This document shows, in pieces, positions 15,082 to 15,891 of a stretch of 15,891 bases of DNA; position 1 is the stretch's first letter; the number at the start of each line of letters is the position of its first letter. The DNA lies in contig JAFGDF010000285.1 of assembly GCA_016932235.1 (NCBI GenBank), forward strand, positions 1 through 15,891, in the 5' to 3' direction. A program made the position numbers and the translations under genes. The notes under the pieces were generated by a model. It did not search any database, was not told where the DNA came from, and saw nothing but the letters and a program-made list of their open reading frames with translations. Source of the DNA: Deltaproteobacteria bacterium. GTDB lineage: Bacteria; Desulfobacterota; DSM-4660; Desulfatiglandales; HGW-15.

Positions 15082-15891
15082 ATGGGCAACATATTCAGTG
15101 TGAAGAGGCCGTTCGACGTGAAACGGATCCGGGAATTCTCGAGCAAGAACGCGATCTTTCTGGTCCTGCTCGGCCTGATCGCCTTTACGGCGATCATAAA
15201 GCCGAGTTTCCTTCAGATCGACAACCTCCTCAACATCCTACGGATTTCGTCGGTGCGGGCCATAATCGCCCTCGGCGTAGGCGGTATCCTGATAACCCGC
15301 GGCACGGATCTGTCGGCCGGCAGGACTGTCGGTTTCGCGGCCTGCATAGCCGCGTCCCTGTCTCAGCGGCCGGACTACGCCAGCAAGCTGTTTCCGGACC
15401 TGCCGCTGATGCCGCTGATCGTGCCGATTCTGGCGGCCCTGGCCGTCGGGCTTTTGATCGGCATCTTCAACGGCACGGTGGTGGCCTTCCTCAACGTTCC
15501 TCCCTTCATCGCCACCCTCGGCACCATGGTCATCGTCTACGGCGCGGTCTCCCTGTACGTGGATCGACCGCCCCGGGGGGCGCAGCCGATCGGCGGCCTC
15601 CGGGAGGATTTCACGAACCTGGGAACCGCCGACACCTTCGGCATCCCGAATCTGATACTCATAGCGGTCGTCATCATGCTGGTGATTTTTGTCATCCTGA
15701 CCAAAACCCGGCTCGGGAAGAACATCTATGCCATCGGCGGCAATCCCGAAGCGGCTGTGGTATCCGGTGTAAACGTCAAGAAGAACCTGATCATCGTCTA
15801 CATCATCGGCGGCCTCTTATACGGCCTGGCGGGCGTCCTGCTGGCGGCCCGTACCGGCGGCGCCACCAACAACTACGGCATGTCCTACGAA
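15082..15891 (+). CDS. mglC: Galactose/methyl-galactoside importer permease (MglC-like), partial
   Basis: Inner-membrane permease of the Mgl importer. The frame from ATG 15082 is open to the end of the window (270 codons); the family has about 336 residues, so some 65 are missing. Signatures are [57 protein letters not shown], the coupling-loop motif [19 protein letters not shown] and the closing [15 protein letters not shown], all close to E. coli MglC. Several strongly hydrophobic segments are visible (for example 109-128 and 193-205). It follows mglA by 19 bases with GGAG (15067-15070) or the G run at 15072-15076 as ribosome binding site. It has no sign of damage. Confidence 0.93.
   Translation, partial: MGNIFSVKRPFDVKRIREFSSKNAIFLVLLGLIAFTAIIKPSFLQIDNLLNILRISSVRAIIALGVGGILITRGTDLSAGRTVGFAACIAASLSQRPDYASKLFPDLPLMPLIVPILAALAVGLLIGIFNGTVVAFLNVPPFIATLGTMVIVYGAVSLYVDRPPRGAQPIGGLREDFTNLGTADTFGIPNLILIAVVIMLVIFVILTKTRLGKNIYAIGGNPEAAVVSGVNVKKNLIIVYIIGGLLYGLAGVLLAARTGGATNNYGMSYE

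Overview
The window is a junction between a worn accessory region (about 1-9000) and an intact sugar-uptake region (about 9009 to the right end). The organism is a bacterium with two membranes or a periplasm-like space, because the sugar transporters use periplasmic-type binding proteins. The left end is visibly AT-rich, the restriction-modification block is of middling composition, and the transporter block is GC-rich. A termite-gut-type Treponema or related spirochaete would fit this mix of Mgl/Ara importers, toxin-antitoxin genes and type I restriction genes. That is only an impression; no marker gene in the window fixes the taxon.

Layout. 1-481 (minus): a BrnT/BrnA toxin-antitoxin pair; the antitoxin runs off the left edge. 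772-7321 (plus): a type I restriction-modification operon, hsdR - hsdM - DUF1016 nuclease - hsdS, in which every gene carries at least one inactivating lesion. These are an in-frame TAA and a poly-T frameshift in hsdR, a TAA at codon 7 of hsdM, a TGA in the DUF1016 gene, and a frameshift with probable deletion in hsdS. 7306-7668: a radC gene cut off at a GC-rich palindrome. 7556-8947 (minus): small debris and orphan genes, namely an unidentified coding remnant, a DUF1801 protein, a single type I-C-like CRISPR repeat, a lone BrnA/CopG-like antitoxin and a collapsed YCII-like gene.

9009-12105 (minus): three overlapping genes encoding an arabinose-type permease (AraH-like), its binding protein (AraF-like) and, first in the operon, an unusual regulator. 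The regulator joins a catalytically dead sugar-ABC ATPase domain to a C-terminal AraC-type DNA-binding domain. No working araG ATPase gene is present. 12428-15891 (plus, divergent): mglB - mglA - mglC (cut by the right edge), a complete galactose/glucose-type importer. The 322-base gap between the two operons holds a 20-base perfect palindrome and a pair of direct repeats one 22-base step apart, which are candidate operators for the fusion regulator.

Working model (inference). The AraF-like and AraH-like proteins, lacking their own ATPase, may act as a sugar receptor at the membrane. The dead ABC domain of the regulator could dock on the permease where an ATPase normally sits, tying sugar binding or transport to control of the divergent mgl operon. 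Alternatively, AraFH may borrow MglA or another ATPase. Within mgl, two mutually exclusive hairpins between mglB and mglA, one of which hides the mglA ribosome binding site, could set or switch the binding-protein-to-ATPase ratio. No tRNA, rRNA, integrase or complete insertion sequence was seen, and no convincing intrinsic terminator.
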